A model generated the notes under the pieces. It ran no database searches. It saw only the letters and a list, made by a program, of their open reading frames with translations, and was not told where the DNA came from. Both the position numbers and the translations under genes were made by a program. Source: Paenarthrobacter nitroguajacolicus (GTDB taxonomy: Bacteria; Actinomycetota; Actinomycetes; Actinomycetales; Micrococcaceae). From it: a DNA stretch of 64,000 bases. Each line of letters opens with the position of its first letter. The stretch's first letter is position 1. The DNA is taken from assembly GCF_007786235.1 (NCBI RefSeq), contig NZ_VNFK01000013.1, positions 1 to 64,000 on the forward strand, given 5' to 3'. Shown piece after piece: positions 8,540 to 19,200 of the stretch.

Positions 8540-9701
8540 GGATCAGCAGTCCGGCGAGGACCTGGACCAGGAGTTCGACGCCGTACCCGAACCTTCCGTG
8601 GACGAGGAGACTGAAGCTGGGCCAGCTCCGGTCCCCACCGGCCCGCCCACTGGTGTCATGTCCGCGGAGCGCCTGGCCATCAAGGCGCTCGAGGCGAAGC
8701 TCCTGGGCGGCGAACGCAAGCTCCGCCGTCGTGAAGTCGCTGCAGGAGCAGGAGTGTCCATCCTCTCAGCGCGGAAGGTATGGCGTGCTCTGGGTTTCCC
8801 GAACTTCGGCGACGAAGACGTGGCGTTCACTGAGCGTGACCAGGCTGCGTTGTCGAGCATTCTGGACCTCGTCCGGGCAGGCATCCTGACCGAAGAAGCC
8901 GCCATCTCGGTGACACGCTCCATCGGGCAGATGACTGACCGCATGGTGGTCTGGCAGATCGAAGCCTTGGTTGAGGACATGGTGTCCGAACAGGGAATTC
9001 CGGATGCCGTTGCGCGCAAGCAGCTGGTGGGACGGTTGCCTTCCCTGGTGGACTCCTTGGAAGAGATCCTGGTCTACTCCTACCGGCGCCAACTCAATGC
9101 CGGGGTTCAGCGCCTCGCTGTCCGGGCCGAAGCCGGGCTGCAAGCCAGCGAGGAAGGCCGCGAAGGTGACGAGGACGATTCCCCTTTGCCCTTGGCCCGT
9201 GCTGTCGGCTTTGCGGACCTCGTTTCCTACACCAGCCTTTCGCGCCGCATGAACGAGAAGACACTGGCCCAGCTGGTGCAGCGATTCGAGAACAAGTGCG
9301 CCGAGATTATCTCCGTGGGTGGCGGCCGGCTGGTCAAGACAGTGGGCGACGAAGTCCTCTACATTGCCGAGACTCCTGCGGCCGGTGCCGAGATTTCCCT
9401 TGCACTGGCTCAAGCCTTCACCGAAGACGAGATCCTGCCGCAGTGCCGCGTATCCATGGTCTGGGGCCGCATCCTCTCCCGTCTGGGCGACATTTACGGA
9501 CCCACCGTGAACCTGGCTGCCCGGCTAACCACCCTTGCCCAGCCCGGCACCGTGCTGGTTGATGCCATGACCGCCGCTGCCCTTGGACAGGACGACCGCT
9601 TCGTCCTGGTTCCGCAGAAATCCGAGAATGTCCGCGGCTTCGGCGAAATCCATCCCGTGATGCTTGCCAGGGGCCGCGGCAAGGGCCTCGTACTGGACTG
9701 A
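8529..9701 (+). CDS. Class III adenylate/guanylate cyclase with N-terminal regulatory domain
   Basis: A 390-residue soluble protein. Residues about 40-160 form a helical domain (RREVAAGAGVSILSARKVW, MTDRMVVWQIEALVEDM) like the N-terminal regulatory module of Mycobacterium tuberculosis Rv1264, which is pH-responsive. The catalytic domain follows from about residue 225. It has the first metal Asp in GFADLVSYTSLS, the second in VKTVGDEV, the purine-specifying pattern in GDIYGPTVNLAARL, and the transition-state Asn/Arg in the same block. All key residues are present, so I expect an active enzyme, probably making cAMP. ATG 8529 is chosen over GTG 8520 for its spacing from AGAAGG; it overlaps the PH gene by 11 nt. 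Confidence 0.88.
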   Translation: MSVEDQQSGEDLDQEFDAVPEPSVDEETEAGPAPVPTGPPTGVMSAERLAIKALEAKLLGGERKLRRREVAAGAGVSILSARKVWRALGFPNFGDEDVAFTERDQAALSSILDLVRAGILTEEAAISVTRSIGQMTDRMVVWQIEALVEDMVSEQGIPDAVARKQLVGRLPSLVDSLEEILVYSYRRQLNAGVQRLAVRAEAGLQASEEGREGDEDDSPLPLARAVGFADLVSYTSLSRRMNEKTLAQLVQRFENKCAEIISVGGGRLVKTVGDEVLYIAETPAAGAEISLALAQAFTEDEILPQCRVSMVWGRILSRLGDIYGPTVNLAARLTTLAQPGTVLVDAMTAAALGQDDRFVLVPQKSENVRGFGEIHPVMLARGRGKGLVLD

Positions 9702-9843
9702 GTCCTGGGTGTGAGTAGATCCACATGACGCAGCCTTAACAAATCGATGGACTAACCCGGTACTCTTGGGTTGTTTGTGTCGTGATAGCCGTGGGGGTCG
9801 GCGTCGGGCGCTTTAAAGCTGCCTAAATGTGGGGGAATGTTGG

Positions 9844-12800
9844 ATGGCTCTGCCTAACGAGTCCGGGAAACGCCGTGCCATGAACCGCCGGCGCCGGGTC
9901 ATCACTGCGACCGCCTTTACCGCGGCGGCCGCTGTCCTGGTAACCGGCGCCATCCTCTATCCAGGTTTCAAGACCACGGATGTCGATCTTAACGACGGTG
10001 GCGTCTGGGTCGTCAGCAAATCCAAGAATGCAGCAGGTCGGCTCAACTATCCCTCCAAGTCCTTGGACGGGGCGGTAACCCCTGCCAGCGCCGACTTCGA
10101 TATCCTCCAGCAGGCGGGGGACATCTTCATTGATGACGCTGACGGCGGGACCATCAACCCGGTCAGTGCAGCAAACATGCGGCTCGGGGGAGACCAGAAA
10201 CTGCCGGGTGCCGCCGAGGTCAGCTTCGGGAGCAAGGTCCTGGCAGTTACCGATCCCTCCAAAGGCAAAGTCTGGGCTGTCTCTCCGACGTCCATCGGCG
10301 GATTCAGCGACGAGTCCGAGCCCTTGTTCGAACAGTCCCCGGGCGTTGTCTCGGTGGTCGGCGTGGACGACACCATCCACACACTTGATCCCGAAACAGG
10401 TCGGCTGACAGCCACAAAGGTAGATGCCGACGGCAAGGCCGTTGACTCCCAGGTCCGGAATGATGATCGGCTGAAGGCGTCAGGGGAGGTCCAACTGGCC
10501 GCCGTCGGAGACAAAGCAGTGGTCCTCAACGAGTCCACTGGCGACATCGTTCTCCCCGGTGGAAGCAAGGTGCATTTGGCCGACGCCCGCGACGCCAAGC
10601 TGCAACAGAGCGGCCCGGCCGCAGACTTCGTGGCCATCTCGACGCCCACTGCCTTGCTCCTGCAGCCCTTGGGCGGTGGGACCGCGAAGACCATCCAATC
10701 CGATGGCAACGGCATCCCGGCAGCACCTGTCCATCTGGGGTCGTGCACGTACGCGGCCTGGTCAGGGACCAACAAGTACGTCCGCGAATGCAGTAATGAG
10801 GCTGACAACCGCCGCGCCGATGTCCCCAAGGCGAGTGCGTCGCCGTCGTACGTTTTCCGGGTCAACCGCGAGCTCGTGGTGCTGAACGACGTAAACTCCG
10901 GCAACGTCTGGATGGTTAACCAGAACATGCAGCTGGTCAACAACTGGGACGACGTCATCCCACCCCAGCAGACATCGGACGACGCCGACAAGGACTCCGC
11001 GGACGAAGTCCAGCAGACGGTCCTCCCGGACCGCAGCAAACCCAACACCGTGCCGGTGGCCAAGCCTGATTCATTCGGAATCAGGGCCGGCAAGACCACC
11101 ATCCTTCCGGTGCTGGACAACGACGCCGACGCCGACGGAGACGTCCTCACTGTCAGCACCAGCGAGCCGCTTAAGTCGGGCGCATTGTCCGCGGTCTATG
11201 GTGGGACGGGCTTCCAGATCGCCGTTCCGGCCGGGACTACCGGGTCCGAGACGTTCAAGTATTCGGTGGACGATGGCCGCGGCGGAACAGGCGCCGCGGA
11301 CGTGGACCTGCGGATCGTCCCCAGCGAAGAAAACAACGCACCCCAGCCCAAGCCCAACCGCAACAACGCGCTGGTGGTCCAGTCCGGCAAGATCGCCAGT
11401 CAGTTCATCCTCACCGATTGGCTGGATCCCGACGGCGATGACATCTTCGCCGTCGCTGTCTCCAGCAGCGATCCCGCTGACCAGGTCCGGATCAGGCCGG
11501 ACGGCTTGCTCACCTTCCAGGACTCAGGCGCAGGTCCGGGTCGGAAGACCCTGACCGTCAGCGTTTCCGACGGCGCCCTGACCACCCAGGGCCAGATCAG
11601 CGTCGACGTCCGTGCACCGGGAGCGCTGCCCCCCATTGCCAACGCCGACCATGTGGTGGCTGTTGCCGGCCAGGACACCGTGATCGCCCCGCTCAAGAAC
11701 GACACTGACCCGCAAGGCGGCACGTTGCGGCTGGCGCAGGCGCAGCCCGATGAACAGTCAACGGCCGTGGTGGGACCCGACCAGCAGACATTCGCCTTCA
11801 ACTCCACAGTCGTCGGACCCCACTACGTCACCTACATGGTGACCAACGGACCGGCGAGTGCGCAGCAACTGGTGCGGATCGACGTCGTATCCGGCAACAG
11901 TGACGGTGCGCCCGTAGCTGTCCGGGACATCGCGCTCCTGCCGAGTGGCGGCAGTGTGGTGGTTGACGTGCTGGGCAACGACTCAGACCCGGGCGGTGGC
12001 GTGCTGGTGGTCCAATCGGTGACGGCAGCTGACGGGCTGCCCGTTTCGGTGGCAGTGCTGGACCACTCGGTCATCAAGATCACCGATATCCGTGCCGAGG
12101 GACAACTCTCGCTCAAGTACACGATTTCCAACGGCAAGGCCTCCGCGACGGGGGACATCTCCGTTCAAGTGGTCCCTGCACCCACCAAGCTTCAAGCTCC
12201 GCAGGCCAAGCCTGATGAAGTCTCAGTACGGGTGGGCGATGTGGTGACGATTCCGGTGTTGGCGAACGATACCGACCCCAACGGCGGAGAGCTCACCCTG
12301 GATCCTGTGTTGGCGCAGCAGCCAGATGAAGCAGCCGGGCGGATGTTCGTCGCCGGCAACACGCTGCGCTTCATCGCAGGCGAGGAACCTGCCACCGTTT
12401 ACGCGATCTACAAGGTCAGCAACGCCTCAGGCCAGACAGATTCGCAGCAAGTCACAATCAGGATCCGTGGCCGTGACGACGCAACCAACACCAGGCCGGA
12501 ACCGCGGAACCTGACAGCCCGGGTGGTTGCCGGTATGACCGTGAGGATCCCCGTACCCTTGGACGGCATCGACGCCGACGGCGACTCCGTCCAGCTCATC
12601 GGCATCGACAAAGCGCCCGAACTGGGTACGGCCATTCTCAGGGATGGCTACCTGGAGTTCACGGCAGGCGGGAAGTCCGCCGGTACGGACACGTTCAGTT
12701 ACCGCGTCCGTGATCGCATCGGCGCCGAGAACACGGGAACGGTGATTGTGGGCATCGCGCCGGCCGAAGCCGACAACCAGAAGCCGATCGCCGTGGATGA

Positions 12801-15800
12801 CACCATCGATGTTCGCCCTGGTCGCAGGGTGGCGGTGGATGCTCTGAAGAATGATTCGGATCCCGACGGCGACCCCATCGGACTGGTGCCGACGTTGGAG
12901 GCAAAGCCCGAGCTCCAGGTGGAGACTGCGGGAGGCAAAGTGGTGCTGACAGCACCCGGCGCCGCCGGCACCGAAAGCATCAGTTACCGGATCCAGGACG
13001 ACAAGAAAGCGGAGGCCGCCGCCGTCATCCGTGTCCAGACCAGTCCGACCGCACCCCTTCATGCCCCGGTGGCAGTGGACGATCGGATCACACTGGCTGA
13101 GACTCTGGGCAGGACCGCGGTGGACGTACCTGTCTTGAAGAACGATTCGGATCCCGACGGCGTAGCTGAGGACCTCAAGATCTCCCTTCCTGACGGAAAC
13201 CCGAACGCACGCGTTGGGACAACCGGGAACGTGGTGGTGACGCTGGCTCCCCAGGATCAACTGATTCCGTACAACGTGACGGACGTTGATGGGCAGACCG
13301 CAACGGCAGTCATGTGGATTCCGGGCCAAGGCCTCCAGTACCCCACGCTCTCCACTACCGACGTCGTGGAAATTACTGCGGGGGAGGAGGTCACCCTGGC
13401 CCTGCAGGACTACGTCAAGGTGAGGGAAGGACGCCAGCCCCGTATCACGGTTGCCGACAAGATCCGTGTCCAAGGCGGCGAGCCCACCAACGTCATCGCG
13501 GGCGACGGAACGGCCCTGAGGTACGCCGCCCAGGCGGAGTACGCAGGCCCCGGCTCCATCACCTTCGAAGTGACGGATGGAAGCGGTCCTGACGATTCCG
13601 AGGGCCTCAAGTCCACGCTGACCATCCTCACCAAGGTGCTGCCGGACCCGAACGCAAACCACGCTCCTACGTTCAGCGGGGCGGCCATCGAGGCCCCCAA
13701 GGGCGACACCGTGGACTTGGATCTTGCCAACCTCGCCGCGGACGTGGACGAGAAAGACCAAGGCAAGCTTGCCTTCGGGTTGGACGGTGACATGCCCGCC
13801 GGTTTTGACGCGCGGATCGAAGGCACCGTTCTAAAGGTCACCCCGGGTGGTTCACTCAACCCGGGAGCGCGCGGCACGCTGCCGCTGAAGGTGACCGATG
13901 GCCGCTCCGAACCGGTCAAGGCCGCCGTCACGGTCACGGTGGTTTCTTCCGACCGGCCAAAGCCGGCAGCCAACGATGACGTTGTGGAAAAGGCCGACGC
14001 CGGGAAGTCCGAAACCATCAATGTGTTGGGCAATGACTTCAACCCCTTCAGCGAGCCCCTGACCATCGTGTCGGCAGTGGTTGAGACAGGAGCTGCCTCC
14101 GGCGCGCCCGCTGTCTCCGGTGATTCGATCACGGTGACTCCCTCCGAGGGATTCAAAGGGGTCTTGGTGGTCCGGTACACCATCAAGGACAAGACGGATG
14201 ATCCGAGCAGGCAGGCCGTGGCCCGGGTCCGCATCACGGTGCGCGACAAACCGGACGCACCTTCGGCGCCGGTAGCCACTGACGTTCGCAGCAAGACGGC
14301 TGTGCTCAAGTGGGCCCCGCCGTCGGACAATGGCGCAGCCATCACCAAGTACACCGTTAAGGCTGCTGGTTTCCAGCAGGAATGCCCCACAACAACGTGT
14401 ACGTTGAACGGGCTGACCAACAACGTCAAGTATGTCTTCACTGTGGTGGCCACCAACGAGGTAGGCGAGTCCCAGCCGTCAGTCCCGTCCAACGAGATCA
14501 CTCCGGATGAAAAGCCGTCCGCCCCTGACGTACCTGCCGTTAAGGCCGGCGACAAGGACATGGCCATTACCTGGACACCGGCCAAGACCGAAGGCTCTCC
14601 GGTGAAGCACTACAACCTGGAGATCTCTCCACCACCTGCCAACGGTATCGCCGTCAAGAACGAGGTAACCGGCCTCAGCTACACGTGGCCAGGCTTGACC
14701 AATGGGGTGAAGTACAAGGTCCGGGCCCAAGCGGTGAACGATCTCGGTCCCTCGGAATGGGGTCTGTACTCCGCCGAGGACCACCCTGCCGGCATCCCCG
14801 GCACGCCGTCGCCGCCGAGCACCACAGTGGTGTCCGCCGTGGGTTCCCAGAACCAGCTCCGCGTCGACTGGGCCGAGCCGGACATCAACGGTGACCCCAT
14901 AAAGAATTACTACGTCAGCATGAGTGGTGGCAGCGGAGCCACACAGACACAGACCATTCCGGGGAACGTCCGTACGGCAACCTTCAAGGTTTCCACCGAT
15001 GAATCGGCGTACACGTTCACGGTTCAGGCGGAGAACAAAGCGGGGAAGAGCGCGGTTAGTGCTGCGTCGCCGCCGCGTCGGGCAACAGGAAAGCTGGCCA
15101 CTGTCCAGAACGTGAGCGCCACGCCGGCCAACACCGGCGCCGCCGGCGGGCAGCTCACCATCAACTTCAGCGCGCTCAGCGATGCCCAACGCAACGGTTC
15201 CAAGGCCAACGAAGTCAGCTACACCTACTTTGCGGGCGGACGCTCCGGCGCCATCCAGCCCGGGCAGACAGTGGGAGGCTTCACCAACGGCCAGGCCACC
15301 AGCGTCACCGTCACGGCACACTCAACAGTGGCGCCCAGCTCGGATGCGAGTGCTGCAGCCACCGCGAAGCCCTATGGTGCGCCGGGTACGCCGTCGGCGT
15401 CGGGCTCGAATGGCGCCGTGAACCAGAAATCAGTGACCTTCAACTGGTCGTCCCCATCACCATCCACCAATGACGTCGCAACGACGAAGATCCGGATCGA
15501 CGGCGGTGGTTGGGAGACAGTGGGTGCCTCGGGCAGCCGGACCATCAACACAGCTGGCTGGGAAGAGCAGCACAGCATCACTGTGCAGACGTTCAACTCT
15601 CTCGGCACGGGCGGCGGTCTGGCTACGGCCAGCGCCACGTCCGGACGCCAAGGGGTGTGGACAACCACCATGAACCCGGGCGCCGTGGTCCGTTCCTGCA
15701 GCTTCACGTTGGGTGGGGCGAATTACGACCCCAAGAAGTTCACCTGTGACGGCCAAAGCAACAACACGCCACCGTGGATGGCCTCGGCTGACCAGGGCGC

Positions 15801-15960
15801 AATTGTGGTGCGTTGTTACATCGACCAAACAGATAATTGGACCGGTATGCACCGTTGGTGGCGCATCGAATCCGGGTCGTACCGAAACGTGGGCCGGTAC
15901 ATCATCGCAGGTCACACTCACTTGGGTGACCCAGCTGGCTTGGGGGCCCCGCCATGCTGA
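9844..15960 (+). CDS. Giant Ig-like/FN3 repeat surface protein, copy 1
   Basis: A 2038-residue envelope protein. A basic N-terminus and one hydrophobic segment (about residues 14-35) act as an uncleaved or late-cleaved signal anchor, followed by the block [20 protein letters not shown]. Residues about 40-390 have repeating short strands with W/V-S-K patterns and look like a beta-propeller. Then come about ten Ig/cadherin-like units of roughly 95 residues, most with a DNDxDPDGD-type calcium-binding motif (near 424, 526, 619, 713, 808, 908, 1003 and 1100). Degenerate units lie at about 1297 and 1396. FN3 units start near 1470, 1557 and 1652, with two looser ones after. The last 90 residues hold four Cys and an SH3-like WWRIESG pattern. 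No LPxTG motif was seen. ATG 9844 follows GGGGGAA. It is probably an adhesive or structural fibre. Confidence 0.85.
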   Translation: MALPNESGKRRAMNRRRRVITATAFTAAAAVLVTGAILYPGFKTTDVDLNDGGVWVVSKSKNAAGRLNYPSKSLDGAVTPASADFDILQQAGDIFIDDADGGTINPVSAANMRLGGDQKLPGAAEVSFGSKVLAVTDPSKGKVWAVSPTSIGGFSDESEPLFEQSPGVVSVVGVDDTIHTLDPETGRLTATKVDADGKAVDSQVRNDDRLKASGEVQLAAVGDKAVVLNESTGDIVLPGGSKVHLADARDAKLQQSGPAADFVAISTPTALLLQPLGGGTAKTIQSDGNGIPAAPVHLGSCTYAAWSGTNKYVRECSNEADNRRADVPKASASPSYVFRVNRELVVLNDVNSGNVWMVNQNMQLVNNWDDVIPPQQTSDDADKDSADEVQQTVLPDRSKPNTVPVAKPDSFGIRAGKTTILPVLDNDADADGDVLTVSTSEPLKSGALSAVYGGTGFQIAVPAGTTGSETFKYSVDDGRGGTGAADVDLRIVPSEENNAPQPKPNRNNALVVQSGKIASQFILTDWLDPDGDDIFAVAVSSSDPADQVRIRPDGLLTFQDSGAGPGRKTLTVSVSDGALTTQGQISVDVRAPGALPPIANADHVVAVAGQDTVIAPLKNDTDPQGGTLRLAQAQPDEQSTAVVGPDQQTFAFNSTVVGPHYVTYMVTNGPASAQQLVRIDVVSGNSDGAPVAVRDIALLPSGGSVVVDVLGNDSDPGGGVLVVQSVTAADGLPVSVAVLDHSVIKITDIRAEGQLSLKYTISNGKASATGDISVQVVPAPTKLQAPQAKPDEVSVRVGDVVTIPVLANDTDPNGGELTLDPVLAQQPDEAAGRMFVAGNTLRFIAGEEPATVYAIYKVSNASGQTDSQQVTIRIRGRDDATNTRPEPRNLTARVVAGMTVRIPVPLDGIDADGDSVQLIGIDKAPELGTAILRDGYLEFTAGGKSAGTDTFSYRVRDRIGAENTGTVIVGIAPAEADNQKPIAVDDTIDVRPGRRVAVDALKNDSDPDGDPIGLVPTLEAKPELQVETAGGKVVLTAPGAAGTESISYRIQDDKKAEAAAVIRVQTSPTAPLHAPVAVDDRITLAETLGRTAVDVPVLKNDSDPDGVAEDLKISLPDGNPNARVGTTGNVVVTLAPQDQLIPYNVTDVDGQTATAVMWIPGQGLQYPTLSTTDVVEITAGEEVTLALQDYVKVREGRQPRITVADKIRVQGGEPTNVIAGDGTALRYAAQAEYAGPGSITFEVTDGSGPDDSEGLKSTLTILTKVLPDPNANHAPTFSGAAIEAPKGDTVDLDLANLAADVDEKDQGKLAFGLDGDMPAGFDARIEGTVLKVTPGGSLNPGARGTLPLKVTDGRSEPVKAAVTVTVVSSDRPKPAANDDVVEKADAGKSETINVLGNDFNPFSEPLTIVSAVVETGAASGAPAVSGDSITVTPSEGFKGVLVVRYTIKDKTDDPSRQAVARVRITVRDKPDAPSAPVATDVRSKTAVLKWAPPSDNGAAITKYTVKAAGFQQECPTTTCTLNGLTNNVKYVFTVVATNEVGESQPSVPSNEITPDEKPSAPDVPAVKAGDKDMAITWTPAKTEGSPVKHYNLEISPPPANGIAVKNEVTGLSYTWPGLTNGVKYKVRAQAVNDLGPSEWGLYSAEDHPAGIPGTPSPPSTTVVSAVGSQNQLRVDWAEPDINGDPIKNYYVSMSGGSGATQTQTIPGNVRTATFKVSTDESAYTFTVQAENKAGKSAVSAASPPRRATGKLATVQNVSATPANTGAAGGQLTINFSALSDAQRNGSKANEVSYTYFAGGRSGAIQPGQTVGGFTNGQATSVTVTAHSTVAPSSDASAAATAKPYGAPGTPSASGSNGAVNQKSVTFNWSSPSPSTNDVATTKIRIDGGGWETVGASGSRTINTAGWEEQHSITVQTFNSLGTGGGLATASATSGRQGVWTTTMNPGAVVRSCSFTLGGANYDPKKFTCDGQSNNTPPWMASADQGAIVVRCYIDQTDNWTGMHRWWRIESGSYRNVGRYIIAGHTHLGDPAGLGAPPC

Positions 15961-16207
15961 CCTTGAGGAAATGCGGCCGGGCAGTTCTCCCCATCGCGCG
16001 CCCCGCGATTAAGGCCGTAGGCTGTCAAAGCCAATGGATAGCCCGGTCTCGGGTTTCCTTGGCGAGCCGTTTGGTGCGTGGGATAGTCTTAGGGACTGAA
16101 AATTCCGCCGCCGTATGGGGGTACTGCGGAATGTACGGCTGCCGGCACATGCCGGTTGGCCAGGAAGTCGCTGGGGGGCGGCTGTATACAAAGGGAATTC
16201 TGGGGCT

Positions 16208-19200
16208 GTGACAACTTTCTTCGGCAAGCTGGGGCTGAAAAAGCGTCAAAACAAGAAACTCATATCGGGCATCGCTGTGACTGCTGCGGGCGCTGTGCTC
16301 GTGGCAGGTGCTGTGCTGTACCCGGGGTTCAAGACTACCGAGGTGGACTTGAACGACGGCGGAGTGTGGGTGGTCAGCAAAACCAAGAACGCTGTGGGCC
16401 GCCTGAACTACCCGTCCCGTGTTCTGGATGGTGCCGTGACGCCGGCTACCACTACCTTTGACGTCCTGCAGCACGACGGCAACGTCTTCGTGGACGATGA
16501 ATCCGGGTCCACCATCAACCAGGTATCTGCCGCCAACCTGAAGCTTGGCGGCGACAAGCAGCTGCCGGCCTCGTCACAGGTCAGTTACGGCTCCACCGTC
16601 CTCTCGGTAACCGATCCAGCACGCGGCAAGGTGTGGGCGTTGTCTCCCTCCACCGTCAACGGCTTCGATGAAGAGGGAACCGAGCCCGTACTGACGGGCA
16701 ACCAGGGGATGGTCTCGGCGGTGGGACAGGACAACCGCATTTACACAGCCGATCCCGGCAAGGGCGAGATTACTGTCACCACCGTTGATGCCAATGGCGA
16801 GCGGACCAACTCCGAAGTCACCAAAGTGGACGAGCTCAAGGGCTCCGGCGACCTGCAGATCGCCGTGGTGGGCGACAAGCCTGTAGTACTTGATGCTTCC
16901 TCCGGCAACCTTTTCCTCCCCGGTGGCCGCAGGCTCCAACTGCAGGACGCCCGCGAAGCCAAGCTCCAGCAGAGCAGCGAGGAGAGCGGCTACGTTGCCA
17001 TCGCCACCCGCAAAGCCCTGCTGAAGCAGCCGTTGGACGGGTCCACAGCCGCAACGGTCAACGCCGATGGCGAAGGCGTCCCGGCTGCCCCCGTGCAGGT
17101 CAGCAAGTGCGTCCACGCTGCGTGGTCCGGCGCCAACAAGTACCTCCGCGACTGCGACAACGACGCAGACGACAAGAAAAACGATGTCCCCAAGGCCAGT
17201 GCTTCCCCGAGCTATGTGTTCCGCGTCAACCGGGACCTCGTGGTCCTCAATGACGTCAATTCCGGCAGCGTATGGCTGGTCAACCAGAACATGCAGCTGG
17301 TCAACAACTGGGACGATGTTGTCCCGCCCAAGAACCAGTCCGATGACCAGGATCAGGAATCCGCGGACAACAACACCATCAACGTGCTCCCGGACCGCAC
17401 CAAGCCCAACCGCCCCCCGGAAACCAAGCCGGACGAGTTCGGCGTCCGACCGGGCCGGACCACCATCCTCAGCGTCCTGGACAACGATTCAGACCCCGAC
17501 GGCGATGTTCTCACCGCTGCGGTGGGCGCCAACGGCCCCAAGGCAGGGGTTCTCGAAAACATCTACGGTGGCTCCGCCTTCCAGATCAAAGTTCCGGTTG
17601 ATGCCAAACCGGGCACGGAAGTCTTTGACTACAACGCGTCGGACGGTCGCAGCCTGTCGGCCGGCGGGAAAGTCACCCTGCGGGTTGTGCCCCCCGAAGA
17701 GAACAAACCGCCCTTCTTCAAACGCGGTGAGCCCACCACCATGCTGGTGGAGCAGGGCAAGTCCGTCAGCCAAAACATCCTGACCGACTGGATGGATCCG
17801 GACGGCGATGACCTCGTTCTGCTGGACGCGAAGTCGGACAATGACCAAGACCAGGTGAAGGTCCGCCGCGACGGACTCCTCACGTACCAGGATTCCGGGG
17901 CGGCACCGGGCAAGAAGAACGTCTCCATCACGGTCTGGGACGGCCGCGCCACCACCACGGGCCGCGTGGTGGTGAATGTGCAGCCACCCGGTGCCCTGGC
18001 TCCTGTTGTCAATGCCGACCACGTTACGGCCGTAGTGGGCCAGGACCTGGTCATCGCACCGTTGAAGAACGACGTTGATCCCAACGGTGGCGCGTTGCGT
18101 GTGGCCCACGTCGAGGCTGCAGGTCCGGCCGACCTGGGACCAGTGACCGACGGCGGAACCTTCACTTTCAGAAGCACCACCCCGGGGCCGGTGTACTTGA
18201 CGTACATCGCCAGCAACGGCCCGCAAAGCAGCCAGGGCTTGATCCGCGTCGACGTGGAGTCAGGCAAGGATGCCGGAGCGCCTGTAGCCGTTCATGACGT
18301 GGCGCTCCTGCCCGTCGGCGGAAGCGTCTTGGTGGACCCGCTGGCCAACGACTCCGATCCCTCCGGCGGTGTGCTGGTCCTGCAATCGGTCACGGTGCCT
18401 GACGGCTCGTCGGCCTCGGTCAGCGTGATCGACCACAGCGTCCTGCGCGTCACGGACGTCCTCGGTGCCAAGGAACCGTTCGTCTTCAGCTACACGATGT
18501 CCAACGGCCGTGCCTCGGCCACTGGAACGGTGGGCGTCGTCCCGGTGCCGGCTCCCGCCGTCGTCGAGGCTCCGCAACCCAAGCCTGACGAAGTCAACGT
18601 CCGCGTCAACGACGTCGTGACCATTCCGGTCCTGGACAACGACACGCACCCGCAGGGTGAAGAGCTCTCCGTGGACCCCGTGTTGGCGCAGAGCGTCCCT
18701 GAGGAAGACGGGAAGGCGTTCATTTCCGAAAAGACCTTGCGCTTCATTGCAGGTCCAACACCCAAGACTGTCCGGGCCATCTACAACGCCGTGGATCCGC
18801 AGGGGCAGAAGAGCGCGGCCGCAGTGACCATCCATATCCTCCCGCTGGAAGGGACGCAGAATTCGCGGCCCCAGCCGCAGAACCTCACGGCACGCGTGGT
18901 GGCCGGCGGCAGTGTCCGCATCCCGGTTCCGCTGGACGGCATCGACCCCGACGGCGACTCGGTCCAGCTCACCGGCATCGACAGTACGCCCACCATGGGA
19001 ACCGCCACGGCGGGCAGCAGCTTCATCGATTTCGTAGCCGCCGGTGATGGCGCGGGAACGGATACGTTCCGGTACAAGGTCATTGATCGCCAGGGCGCCG
19101 TGAACACGGGAACGGTGACTGTCGGCGTCGCCCCGCGAGGCGAAGACAACCAGAAACCTGCCCCCGTGGACGACGAGGTCAAGGTCCGTCCCGGACGCCA

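Noticed and set aside
12427..13761. Long minus-strand frames opposite the giant Ig genes (also 18260-19672 and 20855-22306)
   Set aside because: Mirror frames of repetitive high-GC coding sequence; Arg/His/Val-rich with no recognisable motifs.
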